Of a stretch of DNA of 64,000 nt, positions 23,225 to 32,645 are shown one piece after another (the first letter of the stretch is position 1; every line of letters begins with the position of its first letter). The stretch is from positions 62,001 through 126,000 of the forward strand of contig JBBDNK010000002.1 of the NCBI GenBank assembly GCA_040877625.1, read 5' to 3'. The notes under the pieces were generated by a model. The model was not told where the DNA came from. It saw nothing but the letters and a program-made list of their open reading frames with translations, and searched no databases. The position numbers and the translations under genes were made by a program. This stretch comes from Methylonatrum sp040877625. GTDB taxonomy: Bacteria > Pseudomonadota > Gammaproteobacteria > Nitrococcales > Aquisalimonadaceae.

Positions 23225-24763
23225 ATGTCACTTGAAGAAAGAATGGCCGAGTTGCGGGCCCGGGAAGAGCGCGCATACGCGATGGGCGGTGAAGAGAAGC
23301 TGAGCCGCCGTCGCGCAGCCGGCATTCTAAACGCGCGGGAGCGGATCGACCATTTCATCGACCCGGACAGCTTTATTGAAAGCGGTCTGCTTGGCGTCTC
23401 CGGGATGGTCGAGGCGGACCGCGAGCGCACGCCCGGAGACGGCAAGCTGGTGGGTTTCGCCAAGGTCGACGGCCGCCCGGTCGCGGTGGCGTCGAATGAT
23501 TTCACCGTCAAGGGCGCCTCAAGCAGCCTGACCAACATGAAGAAGATCGGCCATGTGAAGCGGGTGGCCACCGAGCGCGGTCTGCCGCTGATCTTCTTCG
23601 GCGAATCCTCCGGTGCCCGCATGCCCGACAACATGGGCTCGCGCGGCATGGGCACGCTGCTGGGAAATGATCCCACGCAGTATGTGCGGCGGCGGGAAAC
23701 GCCGTGGGCGTCGGCCGTATTAGGGCAATGTTACGGCTCGTCCGCCTGGTACACCTGCCTCTCGGATTTCACCGTGATGCGCAAGGGCGCGGTCCTGGCG
23801 GTGGCGAGTGCCGGCCTGGCCTCGGCGGCGATCGGCCAGAAGGTCGAGGCCGAGGACCTGGGCGGCTGGAAGCTGCACAGCGAGGTTACCGGGCTCATAG
23901 ATCATGTGGCGGAAACCGACGAGGAAGCCCTTGATCTGATCCGCAAGTTTCTCTCCTACCTTCCTTCCCATCACAAGGAGACGCCGCCACGGGCGCCGGT
24001 ACCAACCGGTTCGGATGAGGGCGCGGCCAGAATCCCCGAGATCCTGCCGGAGAGCCGGCGCCGGGTCTACGACGTGCGCAAGATCATCAAGGCCATGGTC
24101 GACAAGGACAGCTTCTTCGAGCTCAAGCCGCGCTTCGGGCGTACCGCGGTGACTGGTCTGGCGCGTCTGAACGGCGGCGTGGTCGGTATTGTCGCCAACA
24201 ACCCGATGAGCAAGGCCGGCGCCATGGATGTCCCCGGTTGCGAGAAGATCACCCGCTTTCTGGTGATGTGCGATTCCTTCAACATCCCGATCGTGATGCT
24301 GGTGGATACCCCCGGCTTCGTTATCGGCGTCGAGGGCGAGCGCATGAAGGCGCCCGGCAAGATCATGAACTTCATGACCGCGCTGCAGATGTGCACGGTG
24401 CCGAAGTTGTCCGTGATCATGCGCAAGAGCTACGGGCAGGCCTATCTGAACATGGGCGGCGGCCGCAATTCGGATGAGGTCATCGCCTGGCCGACGGCGG
24501 AAGTGAGTTTCATGGATCCGGCGTACTCGGTGCAGATTGTTACCTGGGGCCGGGACGTCCCGGAGCAGGAGCAGGAGCAGCTGCGCCAGCAGATGGAGCT
24601 CGACAATAGCGTCTGGGGGCTGGCCGAGATGTACGCGGTGCAGTCGGTCATCCCCCCGGAGCAGACCCGCCAGTACCTGATCAACATGCTGGACGTGCAT
24701 ACCATGCGCACCACCGGCGGAATCGGCAAGCACCAACTTTCATCCTGGCCGACCACGTTCTGA
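23225..24763 (+). CDS. Acyl-CoA carboxylase carboxyltransferase subunit 1
   Basis: A 512-residue full-length carboxyltransferase with both crotonase-like halves (N-half about 1-260, C-half about 275-512). It resembles propionyl-, methylcrotonyl- and glutaconyl-CoA enzymes. CoA and biotin pocket segments are visible: FFGESSGARMPD, SAGLASAAIGQ, NPMSKAGAMD, LVDTPGFVIGVEGERMKAPG and MRKSYGQAYLNMGGG. It lies 39 bases after the CoA-transferase. A second, divergent full-length subunit is encoded two genes on. This copy has less usual sequence in the C-half (GGRNSDEVIAWPTAEVSFMDP). Confidence 0.92.
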   Translation: MSLEERMAELRAREERAYAMGGEEKLSRRRAAGILNARERIDHFIDPDSFIESGLLGVSGMVEADRERTPGDGKLVGFAKVDGRPVAVASNDFTVKGASSSLTNMKKIGHVKRVATERGLPLIFFGESSGARMPDNMGSRGMGTLLGNDPTQYVRRRETPWASAVLGQCYGSSAWYTCLSDFTVMRKGAVLAVASAGLASAAIGQKVEAEDLGGWKLHSEVTGLIDHVAETDEEALDLIRKFLSYLPSHHKETPPRAPVPTGSDEGAARIPEILPESRRRVYDVRKIIKAMVDKDSFFELKPRFGRTAVTGLARLNGGVVGIVANNPMSKAGAMDVPGCEKITRFLVMCDSFNIPIVMLVDTPGFVIGVEGERMKAPGKIMNFMTALQMCTVPKLSVIMRKSYGQAYLNMGGGRNSDEVIAWPTAEVSFMDPAYSVQIVTWGRDVPEQEQEQLRQQMELDNSVWGLAEMYAVQSVIPPEQTRQYLINMLDVHTMRTTGGIGKHQLSSWPTTF

Positions 24764-24804
24764 CCCCTGGCCGGGCCTGGAAATAACTGATGAGGAGAGC
24801 GTAC

Positions 24805-25026
24805 GTGGCTAAGGAAGAACTGTTATCGGATGTGACCGGCACGGTCTGGAAAATCGAGATGGCTGTGGGCGATCGTGTTGAGGACGGTGATGTGGTGATG
24901 ATCCTGGAGTCCATGAAGATGGAGATTCCGGTCGAGGCGACAGGCGCCGGTGTGATCGCCGAGCTGCCGGTGGCGGCCGGCGAATCCGTCGAGGAAGGGG
25001 ATGTGCTATGCGTGATCGAGTCATGA
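24805..25026 (+). CDS. Biotin carboxyl carrier protein, minimal form
   Basis: A 73-residue biotinyl domain with the biotin-accepting Lys in ESMKMEIP (Lys35), flanked by the symmetric half motifs IEMAVGDRVEDGDVVMILES and LPVAAGESVEEGDVLCVIES. GTG 24805 is chosen because AGGAGAG ends six bases upstream; an ATG five codons earlier overlaps that ribosome site. It is a stand-alone carrier, not fused to the biotin carboxylase, and its end overlaps the second carboxyltransferase gene. Confidence 0.93.
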   Translation: MAKEELLSDVTGTVWKIEMAVGDRVEDGDVVMILESMKMEIPVEATGAGVIAELPVAAGESVEEGDVLCVIES

Positions 25027-26639
25027 GCAGGCCGGGGGATGATGTGCCCGCGGATGCGGGTACCACCGCGGTACCGCTTGAGGAGGATCGCCTGGCGGAA
25101 CTGGCGTTCCGGCGTGAGCAGGCCCAGGCCATGGGCGGGCCGGAGGCCATCGAAAAGCAGCACAAGGCGGGGCGTCTGACAGTCCGCGAGCGTATTGCGA
25201 TGCTCACCGACAGCGACAGTTTTCGCGAGGTCGGCACGCTCGCCGGCACCGGCAAGTATGACGAGAACAACCGTCTGGTCTCGGTCACCCCCGCACCTTA
25301 CGTTGCCGGGCTGGCGCGCATCGAGGGTCGCCCGGTGGCACTCGGCGGCGAGGATTTCACGGTCCGCGGCGGCACCACCTTCGGCAGTCAGCGTAGAAAG
25401 GGCGGCCAGGGCGGCTTTGTCGAGGACCTGGCGTTTCACTACCGTATTCCGCTGGTCAATCTGATCGACGGCGCGGGCGGCAGCGTTACCTCCATCAAGC
25501 GGCGCGGTCATAGCGTGTTTCCGGGTGTGCACGGCTTCGAGCGCTCGGTGCAGCTGCTCGGCAATGTACCCGTGGTGTCGGCGGTGCTGGGCACGGCCGC
25601 GGGCGGGCCTGCGGGCCGGGCGATCCTCTCCCACTTCTCGGTGATGGTGCGCAATACCAGCCAGATCTTCGCCGCCGGGCCGCCGGTGGTGAAACGCTCG
25701 CTCGGCCAGACCATCGATAAGGACAAGCTTGGCGGTGCCAGGGTTGCCGTGGATGAGGCGGGCACCATTCACAACGCCGCGGATACCGAGGCCGAGGTCT
25801 TTGTGCAGATCCGCCGGTTTCTGAGCTTCATGCCCGCGAATGTCTGGGAACTTCCGCCGGTGATCTCCAGCGATGATCCGGTCGACCGTTGCGAACAAGG
25901 CCTTGCTTCCATCGTTCCCGAAAAGCGGACGCAGGCCTACAACATGCAGCGGCTGCTGCGCATGGTGGTGGATAACGAGTCGATGTTTGAAATCCAGCCC
26001 ACCTTCGGCAAGGCGGTGATCACCACGCTGGCGCGTCTGGGTGGTCGGCCCGTGGGCATCATCGCCAACAATCCGATGGTGTACGGCGGAGCCATGGACG
26101 CCAAGGCTGCCCGCAAGCAGATCCATTTCATGGAACTGTGCGACACCTTCCATATCCCCCTGATCTTCTTCGTCGATGTGCCGGGCTTCATGGTTGGCGA
26201 AAAGGCCGAGCTGGAGGGAACGCTGCGGGAGGGCATGCGCGCGGTGTATGCGGCCGGCAACCTCAAGATCCCGACGCTGACCCTGGTCATCCGCAAGTGT
26301 TACGGCATGGCCGGCATGGCGACCTGCAACAAGAACGATGTCGATCTCAAGCTCGGCTGGCCGAGTGCGGAATGGGGTTCCCTGCCGGTGGAAGGCGGGG
26401 TGGCCGCCGCGTTCCGGCGCGAGATCCTGGCCGCACCGGACCCCGCCGCGAAGGAGCGGGAAATGGAGGCGGAACTGAAACCGTTTGCCTCGCCGTTCCG
26501 TACCGCGGAGGCGTTTGCGGTCGAGGAGATCATCGACCCCAGGGAAACCCGCCCGGTGCTCTGCGAGTTTGTTGCCCTGGCTGAACAGCGTCTGCGCACC
26601 GAACTCGGTCCCAGGGCCCGTTGCGGGGTTCAGCCGTAG
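25008..26639 (+). CDS. Acyl-CoA carboxylase carboxyltransferase subunit 2
   Basis: A 543-residue second full-length carboxyltransferase. Its landmarks differ from subunit 1: LIDGAGGSVTSIKRRGHSVF, FAAGPPVVKRSLGQTIDKD, FVDVPGFMVGEKAELEGTLR, then RKCYGMAGMATCNKNDVDLK. ATG 25008 has AGGAAGGGG about seven bases upstream; ATG 25023 would give the common ATGA overlap with the biotin carrier, and either is possible. Two different complete subunits beside one carrier and one biotin carboxylase suggest a heteromeric carboxyltransferase, or two acceptor specificities sharing one biotin arm. The substrate is unknown. Confidence 0.9.
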   Translation: MRDRVMSRPGDDVPADAGTTAVPLEEDRLAELAFRREQAQAMGGPEAIEKQHKAGRLTVRERIAMLTDSDSFREVGTLAGTGKYDENNRLVSVTPAPYVAGLARIEGRPVALGGEDFTVRGGTTFGSQRRKGGQGGFVEDLAFHYRIPLVNLIDGAGGSVTSIKRRGHSVFPGVHGFERSVQLLGNVPVVSAVLGTAAGGPAGRAILSHFSVMVRNTSQIFAAGPPVVKRSLGQTIDKDKLGGARVAVDEAGTIHNAADTEAEVFVQIRRFLSFMPANVWELPPVISSDDPVDRCEQGLASIVPEKRTQAYNMQRLLRMVVDNESMFEIQPTFGKAVITTLARLGGRPVGIIANNPMVYGGAMDAKAARKQIHFMELCDTFHIPLIFFVDVPGFMVGEKAELEGTLREGMRAVYAAGNLKIPTLTLVIRKCYGMAGMATCNKNDVDLKLGWPSAEWGSLPVEGGVAAAFRREILAAPDPAAKEREMEAELKPFASPFRTAEAFAVEEIIDPRETRPVLCEFVALAEQRLRTELGPRARCGVQP

Positions 26640-26731
26640 GTATAACGCCGGGGAGCGGCGCCGTTGCCGAAGAGATCATGCCGGGGGCCTGACCGGGGCC
26701 TCGATCGCTCGGCGCCAGCGTGTGGAGAGCC

Positions 26732-28093
26732 ATGTCATTCAAACCCGCGTCAGCTGCACTGCGCCGGCTTCCACGCCCGTCCCTGATGCGGGCGATGGGC
26801 TGGATGCTGTTGGTGCTCTGGCCCATGGAAGTCATTCGCCTGCTGTTCGGTGTGCCGTTGCTGGCCGGCGGTGCCAGCGTGCTGTTTGCGGTGTATCTGG
26901 CGCTGGCGATTGTGGTTGCCGGTTATGGCAACAGGCTGTTGGCCGGCGTACTGCTGCTCGGCATCACCATCCTGGTCGTGCTCGATGGCGCCGGGAGTCT
27001 GGCCGTTCAGGGTTTGTCCGATGCCATGGTGTTTGCGGCGTTCCTGCCGGCGGTATTCCTGCTGCGTAACGTCCTGGCCGGCGACCGGCGGCTACTCGCG
27101 TATCGGCAAACGGTGGAAGCCGTCGATGCCAATCAGCAGACCGGCATGTTGCTGGTCGGCTCGCACGTGCTCGGTAGCGCGCTGACCGTGGGAGCACTGG
27201 CGATTCTGTCGCCGGTGGTACCACCCGATGCGGAGGAGGCGCGCCGGCGGGCGGCGGCGCTGGCCACCATCTTCGGTATTTCGCTGTCGGTGTTGTGGTC
27301 GCCCGTGTTCGTGGCGATGGCCGTGGTGTCGGAGTTCATGCCGCATGTTCCGCTGTGGAAGCCGATCCTGGTCGGGCTGTCGATGGCGGTGCTGGGGACG
27401 GTGACGGCGCTGGTTTTTCTCGGTGTGTGCAACAAGGGGCGGCTGGTGGTACGGGCAGTGATCGCGCTGCGCGCAATCATACCCTGGGTGGCGCTGACGG
27501 CGGTGGTGGTCGTGGTGGTGCGTTCGGTCACGTCGTTGTCCACGGTGGAGGCGGCGAGCCTGACCCTGTTGCCGCTTGCGGCGGCGTTTCTGCTTGTTCA
27601 GCCCCGCGCCAATCAACGCGTGGCGCTGAAAAAGACCCGCCAGAGCCTGGATGTGCTGGGCGCGGAGATTTCCATAGTCGCCCTGGCGTTTGCGCTGGGC
27701 ACCGTGATGCGTGACAGCCCGACCGTGCAGCAATTGGTTCAGGGGCTGTTCGGGCCGGAGATCGCGGCGCTGTTTCTGATCGCGATGATCGTTGCGGGCA
27801 TGTTGCTCGCGGCGATGATCGGCGGCCACCCGATCGTTTCGGCGTCGATTCTGTTGGCGGTTTTCAGCGCCGCCGACACCGCGCTGACGGATCTGATCCT
27901 GTGCGGGGCGGTACTGCTGGGTTGGGCCTGCAGCGCCATGATCGCCCCCGCCGGGCTGATCGTGATCGTTGCGACCGGAATGTTCCAGATCGATCGCCGC
28001 AGCATCATTTTCAGCCGTAACACGCTGGTTGTGCTGTTGTTCGCTTCTTTGGGAATTCTTGCTCTGACTGCCGTCAACGCGGTCATTGCGTAA
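26732..28093 (+). CDS. Polytopic membrane protein of unknown family, in carboxylase operon
   Basis: A 453-residue protein with about 11-13 hydrophobic helices in two groups split by a charged loop (near residues 285-305, QPRANQRVALKKTRQ). Helical segments such as GGHPIVSASILLAVF and LGWACSAMIAPAGLIVIVATG look like the re-entrant, small-residue-rich segments of ion-transporter-superfamily carriers. I do not recognise a named family. ATG 26732 follows a GGAGA site. It lies between carboxyltransferase 2 and biotin carboxylase, 28 bases before the latter. It might import the acid acted on by the locus, or work like the membrane subunit of sodium-pumping decarboxylases. Both ideas are inference. 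Confidence 0.75.
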   Translation: MSFKPASAALRRLPRPSLMRAMGWMLLVLWPMEVIRLLFGVPLLAGGASVLFAVYLALAIVVAGYGNRLLAGVLLLGITILVVLDGAGSLAVQGLSDAMVFAAFLPAVFLLRNVLAGDRRLLAYRQTVEAVDANQQTGMLLVGSHVLGSALTVGALAILSPVVPPDAEEARRRAAALATIFGISLSVLWSPVFVAMAVVSEFMPHVPLWKPILVGLSMAVLGTVTALVFLGVCNKGRLVVRAVIALRAIIPWVALTAVVVVVVRSVTSLSTVEAASLTLLPLAAAFLLVQPRANQRVALKKTRQSLDVLGAEISIVALAFALGTVMRDSPTVQQLVQGLFGPEIAALFLIAMIVAGMLLAAMIGGHPIVSASILLAVFSAADTALTDLILCGAVLLGWACSAMIAPAGLIVIVATGMFQIDRRSIIFSRNTLVVLLFASLGILALTAVNAVIA

Positions 28094-28121
28094 TCGGAAT
28101 CATGGTTTTGGAGGCTGGCTC

Positions 28122-29513
28122 ATGGCCGCGAATAAACACAAGGTATTGATCGCCAATCGAGGAGAAATCGCCTGCCGGATTATCCGCACCTGTCGCGGCA
28201 TGGGCCTGCCGACGGTCGCGGTCTACTCCGATGCCGACGAGAACGCGCTGCACGTGCAGATGGCCGATGAGGCCGTTCACATCGGCCCGTCTCCGGCCGG
28301 CGAAAGCTACCTCAGGGGCGACGCCATTATCGCGGCGGCGCGGCATTGCGGGGCGACCGCGATTCATCCCGGTTACGGCTTTCTGTCCGAGAACAGTGGT
28401 TTTGCGCGCGAGGTCGCGGAGCAGGGCCTGTGCTGGATCGGGCCGTCGCCTGAATCGATCGATGCCATGGGCGACAAGGAGCGTGCCCGGGAGATCGCGG
28501 AAGCCGCCGATGTGCCGGTTGTGCCGGGCAGTCGGCGGTTCCGGGCCGGCGATACGGAGGGATTGCAGTCCGCCGCGGAGGCTGTTGGTTACCCGCTGCT
28601 GGTGAAGGCGGCCGCCGGCGGCGGCGGTATCGGCATGCGACGGGTTGACGGCGCGGATCAGTTGGAAGCGGTTGTGCAGGCGACGCAATCCATGGCCGGC
28701 AAGGCGTTCGGCGATTCAAGCATTTACCTGGAACGTTATGTGGATGCTGCCCGCCATATCGAGGTGCAGATTTTCGGTTTCGGTGACGGTAATGGCGTGC
28801 ATCTCCATGACCGTGACTGTTCGGTTCAGCGCCGTTTTCAGAAGATCATCGAGGAAGCGCCGGCCCCGGATCTCCCGGACAGGGTGCGCGAGGGGCTGTA
28901 CCGCGCCGCACTCGCGCTGGTGCGGCATCAACGCTACAGCGGTGCCGGCACGGTGGAGTTCATTTACGACGCCCGGCGGCAACAGGCCTATTTCCTGGAG
29001 ATGAATACGCGGATCCAGGTCGAGCATCCGGCCACCGAAATGATCACCGGCGTGGATCTGGTGGCCTGGCAGATCAGGCAGGCAATCGGCGCGCTGGAGG
29101 CCGTCGATCAGGCATCCATTCCCCTCAATGGACATGCCGTGGAATGCCGCCTTTATGCGGAACGGCCCGAGAAAAACTTTCTGCCCGCGCCCGGCATGAT
29201 CGACGCGCTTGAATGGCCGGAGCAGGGCGATGATCTGCGCGTGGATACGGGCGTAAAGGCAGGTGATCGCGTAACCCCGTTCTATGACCCCTTGGTCGCC
29301 AAGCTGATTGCCCGCGGTGCAGATCGTGAACAGGCCGTCGAGGGGCTGTCGAGGGCCCTCGAAGCGCTGGTGGTGGGCGGATTGGCGAACAATGCGGATT
29401 TTTTGCGCCGCATTCTGGCCGACCGGGAGTTTCGCAACGGCGGCGTTACGACAGCATTTGTGGCGGAATTCCTGGCTGCCGAAAAACAGCAAGCGAAGGC
29501 ATCCAAAGCCTGA
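28122..29513 (+). CDS. Biotin carboxylase subunit
   Basis: A 463-residue ATP-grasp enzyme that carboxylates the biotin carrier with bicarbonate and ATP. The N-terminal KVLIANRGEIACRIIR, glycine-rich loop KAAAGGGGIGMR, metal-binding FLEMNTRIQVEHPATEMITG and C-terminal HAVECRLYAERP are intact. Length fits the stand-alone AccC type without a fused biotin domain. ATG 28122 has GGAGG seven bases upstream; an in-frame start at 28086 does not. It closes the operon. A different promoter starts downstream. Confidence 0.94.
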   Translation: MAANKHKVLIANRGEIACRIIRTCRGMGLPTVAVYSDADENALHVQMADEAVHIGPSPAGESYLRGDAIIAAARHCGATAIHPGYGFLSENSGFAREVAEQGLCWIGPSPESIDAMGDKERAREIAEAADVPVVPGSRRFRAGDTEGLQSAAEAVGYPLLVKAAAGGGGIGMRRVDGADQLEAVVQATQSMAGKAFGDSSIYLERYVDAARHIEVQIFGFGDGNGVHLHDRDCSVQRRFQKIIEEAPAPDLPDRVREGLYRAALALVRHQRYSGAGTVEFIYDARRQQAYFLEMNTRIQVEHPATEMITGVDLVAWQIRQAIGALEAVDQASIPLNGHAVECRLYAERPEKNFLPAPGMIDALEWPEQGDDLRVDTGVKAGDRVTPFYDPLVAKLIARGADREQAVEGLSRALEALVVGGLANNADFLRRILADREFRNGGVTTAFVAEFLAAEKQQAKASKA

Positions 29514-29568
29514 TCTGGCTTTGTTGAAATGTCTGTTACTCAGATTAGCCGACATTGTAGGACACGAT

Positions 29569-29602
29569 ATTGTTGACACAATAGTTGTATTCGACGCATC
29601 AT
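29569..29602 (+). promoter_or_regulatory. Promoter P2 with shared ATTGTTGACA box, TAXI-TRAP operon
   Basis: ATTGTTGACA (29569-29578) again supplies a TTGACA -35. A weaker CATCAT -10 lies 18 bases on. Here the box extends to ATTGTTGACACAAT, a perfect ATTGT/ACAAT inverted repeat with a 4-base centre, which looks like a dimer operator. The transporter start is 80 bases further. Confidence 0.5.
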
Positions 29603-29681
29603 CAATGTCGAGGATAGCAATGCCCGCTTTTAGGGCTTACCCACGCTGCCAACATCGGCAACGTTACTGGAGGAGAAGAGC

Positions 29682-30635
29682 ATGAAAAGGCTGATGACAA
29701 CCGCGCTTTCCGCGGTCCTCGCAACGACGCTGTATACATCCGCGCAGGCGTCGGAAAACGTCACCATTGGAGCGGCTTCGGTTGGCGGCACTTACTATGT
29801 CTGGGCCTCGGGGCTGGCCAACGCGCTGAGCAAGGCCGGCATGAATACCAACGTGGAAGTGACCGGTGGCCCGCTGCATAACATCCAGCTGGTCAATGCC
29901 GGCCAACTGGAGCTCGGGCTGGTTACCGCCGCGCCGGCCTATGAAGGCCTGCACGGTCTGGAATGGGCGGACGGCACAAAGCACGAGAAGATCCGCGCGC
30001 TGCTGCCCATGTTCCCCAGCTATTTTACCTGGTGGTCGCTGGAAGGCTCGGGCATCGAGGAGTACGCGGATCTGGCCGGTCGGTCGGTTGCCATGGGCCC
30101 GAAGGGCGGTACCCCCGATACCTACGGCCGCAAGGTCTACGAGCATACCGGAGTCGATCCCTCGCGCATGGTCAATGCCGGCTTCTCGGATATAGTGAAT
30201 CAGTTGCGTGATGGCCAGATCGAGGCCGCCTTTACCACGGCCGGCCTGCCGCATCCGGCGATTGCGGAAACGGAATCCACGCACAAGATCCATCTGATCA
30301 CGCTGCCGACCGATCTCAGCGAATCCTTCATCAAGGAGTATCCGTACTTCGGCGTTGATGTCGTGCCGGCCGGAACCTATGAGTCAGTGAAAGAGGATCA
30401 GCCGACGCTGACGGTCTGGAACTTCCTCATCGGTAGCGCCGACATGTCGGACGAGGCGGCCTACAACATCGTCAAGGCGGCCTTTGAGAATCATGACACG
30501 CTGATGGAGGCGCACCGGGCCTCGCGTCATGTGACGCTCGAGAACATCAGTAAGATCGCCATTCCGCTGCATCCAGGTGCCGTCAAATACTACCGGGAAC
30601 AGGGTATCGACCTCCCCGACAGGCTCATACCGTAA
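29682..30635 (+). CDS. TAXI-family TRAP solute-binding protein
   Basis: A 317-residue periplasmic binding protein with a signal peptide (to SAQA, residue 23) and the TAXI-type opening VTIGAASVGGTYYVWASGLANAL. It continues with GGPLHNIQLVNAGQLELGLV and VAMGPKGGTPDTYGRKVYEH, and the fold is complete. TAXI proteins feed a fused TRAP permease and transport organic acids such as glutamate or 2-oxoglutarate in studied cases. The permease follows 83 bases on, with a hairpin between. The neighbouring CoA ligase suggests that the imported acid is then activated as a CoA ester. Confidence 0.94.
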   Translation: MKRLMTTALSAVLATTLYTSAQASENVTIGAASVGGTYYVWASGLANALSKAGMNTNVEVTGGPLHNIQLVNAGQLELGLVTAAPAYEGLHGLEWADGTKHEKIRALLPMFPSYFTWWSLEGSGIEEYADLAGRSVAMGPKGGTPDTYGRKVYEHTGVDPSRMVNAGFSDIVNQLRDGQIEAAFTTAGLPHPAIAETESTHKIHLITLPTDLSESFIKEYPYFGVDVVPAGTYESVKEDQPTLTVWNFLIGSADMSDEAAYNIVKAAFENHDTLMEAHRASRHVTLENISKIAIPLHPGAVKYYREQGIDLPDRLIP

Positions 30636-30647
30636 AGCCGGCCGACC

Positions 30648-30676
30648 GCCCCGGGTCTGAGTTAAAGGCTCGGGGC
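30648..30676 (+). other. Intercistronic hairpin between TAXI binding protein and permease
   Basis: An 11-bp stem with two G-T pairs and loop GAGTTAA starts 12 bases after the stop codon. It lacks a T-run. Such hairpins after binding-protein genes commonly protect or attenuate mRNA so the binding protein outnumbers the permease. Confidence 0.5.
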
Positions 30677-30718
30677 ATTCTTCCGAACATCTGCATCAGG
30701 GTGTGAGTCGAGGTTCCC

Positions 30719-32602
30719 ATGTCTTTTCCAAACATCAGCCTGCGTACCGGAGGTGACTGGTTGCGGGCCACCATGGTTGTGGTGGCCATTGCGATCGCCG
30801 TATTTCATTTCTACGCGCTCGCCATCCAGCCGCTGCACCCGCTGATTTTCAGAACCTGGCATATCACCGGACTGGTCGTGTTCGGCGCATTGGTCGGCTT
30901 GACGGTCGACAGCAGGTGGATCCGTTACTCTGCCCCTTTGCTGGGCATCGGCGCCCTGATCGGCGCCATCTACATGACCCTGAACATGCAGGGTATTGAA
31001 ATGCGCGCCGGGGTGATGCCGACGCAGATGGACGTCATCGTCGGTTCCATCATGCTGTTCGCTATCCTCGAGGTGACGCGCCGCACCACTGGCAATGCCA
31101 TCTTCATCCTTGCCATCATTGCGCTGCTTTATGCGATGTACGGCAATCACCTGCCGAATGCATTCGGCCATCGAGGGTACGGTTTCGACAGGCTGATCAG
31201 TTACCTGTACGGCACCAACGGCCTGTTCAATATTCCGCTCGGCTCTTCGGCGACTTATATCTATCTCTTCGTTCTGTTCGGTTGCCTGATGATGGCGTCC
31301 GGCGCGGGCGAGTATCTGATCAAGGTGGCGATGGCCCTGTCCGGCCGCTCCAGAGGCGGCCCGGCCAAGGTGGCCATTGTCGCCAGCGGCTTCTTCGGCA
31401 TGATCAACGGCACCTCCGCCGGCAATGTCGTGGCGACCGGGTCAATGACCATTCCGCTCATGAAGCGTGCCGGCTACACGCCGACCATGTCCGCCGCTGT
31501 GGAAGCGACCGCCTCCAGCGGCGGGCAGATTCTGCCGCCGGTGATGGGCGCGGCGGCGTTCCTGATGGTCGACATGACCGGCATTTCATACACCAGCGTC
31601 ATTATCGCGGCCGCCATCCCCGCGCTGCTGTATTTTCTTTCCGTATTCATGATGTCTCACTACGAGGCGGTGAACCGCGGTATCGGCGGCATCCTGGCCA
31701 AGGATCTGAATGTTGACCGCAAGGCCATGATGACGGGACTTTATTTTCTTATCCCGCCGTTGGTGCTGATTCTGTCCCTGCTTGTGCTGAACGTGTCGAT
31801 TATCCGCGCAGGCCTGTACGCCATAGCCGCCACCATCCTTGTCAGCTGGTGCCGCCGTGCGACCAGGGTGGGGCCCCGCATCGCCGCCACGGCTACCGTC
31901 GATGCCGCCAGCAGCATTCTGCCGATTGCGGCAACCTGCGCGACGGCGGGCATTATCATGGGCGTGCTCAACCTCACCGGCATGGGCCTCAAGTTGGCTA
32001 CGATCATCATCGCGCTGACCGGCGGCAGCCTTTTTCTTACGCTGGTGCTCGCGATGCTGGTCACCATCGTGCTCGGCATGGGTTTACCGACGGTTGCCGC
32101 CTATGCCATTACCGGGGCGGTGGTGGCGCCGGCGTTGACACGCCTCGGCGTGGAACCGATGGCTGCGCATCTGTTCGTGCTCTACTTCGCGGCGATGTCG
32201 GCGATCACACCGCCGGTATCGCTGGCCAGTTTTGCTGCCGCGGCGGTTGCGAAGGCGCCGGTGTGGCCGGTGGCGATGACGGCGCTGAAGCTCGGTTCAG
32301 CAGGATTCATCGTGCCTTATCTGTTTGTCTACCGGCCGGAAATACTGATGAACGGCAGCATCGGCGGTATCGTAGTTGAAACCACTATCGCGATTGTCGC
32401 CATCGTCAGCCTTGCCGCCGCACTTCAGTTGAAAACCGGCAATCCCTTGCCGAGGGTGATCTGGTTCGGCGGGGCCATTCTTCTGCTGACGCCGGATGTC
32501 ACCTTGACCACGCTGGGGCTGGTCTCCGTTGCGCTGGCCGCGGGCTGGGAGTTCTATCGGCGAAGGCAACAGCAGGGGATCGCGGGCAAGGCCGTTCAAT
32601 AG
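30719..32602 (+). CDS. TRAP transporter fused permease (4TM/12TM)
   Basis: A 627-residue permease in which the small DctQ-like and large DctM-like subunits are fused, as is standard with TAXI binding proteins. About 16-18 helices are apparent. DctM-type landmarks include GTSAGNVVATGSMTIPLMKRAGY, ATASSGGQILPPVMGAAAFL, GMGLPTVAAYAITG and AAMSAITPPVSLASFAAAA. It uses the ion gradient for uptake. It is followed 43 bases later by a CoA ligase gene on the same strand. Confidence 0.95.
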   Translation: MSFPNISLRTGGDWLRATMVVVAIAIAVFHFYALAIQPLHPLIFRTWHITGLVVFGALVGLTVDSRWIRYSAPLLGIGALIGAIYMTLNMQGIEMRAGVMPTQMDVIVGSIMLFAILEVTRRTTGNAIFILAIIALLYAMYGNHLPNAFGHRGYGFDRLISYLYGTNGLFNIPLGSSATYIYLFVLFGCLMMASGAGEYLIKVAMALSGRSRGGPAKVAIVASGFFGMINGTSAGNVVATGSMTIPLMKRAGYTPTMSAAVEATASSGGQILPPVMGAAAFLMVDMTGISYTSVIIAAAIPALLYFLSVFMMSHYEAVNRGIGGILAKDLNVDRKAMMTGLYFLIPPLVLILSLLVLNVSIIRAGLYAIAATILVSWCRRATRVGPRIAATATVDAASSILPIAATCATAGIIMGVLNLTGMGLKLATIIIALTGGSLFLTLVLAMLVTIVLGMGLPTVAAYAITGAVVAPALTRLGVEPMAAHLFVLYFAAMSAITPPVSLASFAAAAVAKAPVWPVAMTALKLGSAGFIVPYLFVYRPEILMNGSIGGIVVETTIAIVAIVSLAAALQLKTGNPLPRVIWFGGAILLLTPDVTLTTLGLVSVALAAGWEFYRRRQQQGIAGKAVQ

Positions 32603-32645
32603 GCGTGTCCGAATTGCATCTCCCGGTGTTCTGAAAGGGCTGCCC

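Noticed and set aside
24681..26153. A 490-codon minus-strand frame opposite the second carboxyltransferase
   Set aside because: Antisense to an intact enzyme gene; composition is His/Arg-rich with no family features.
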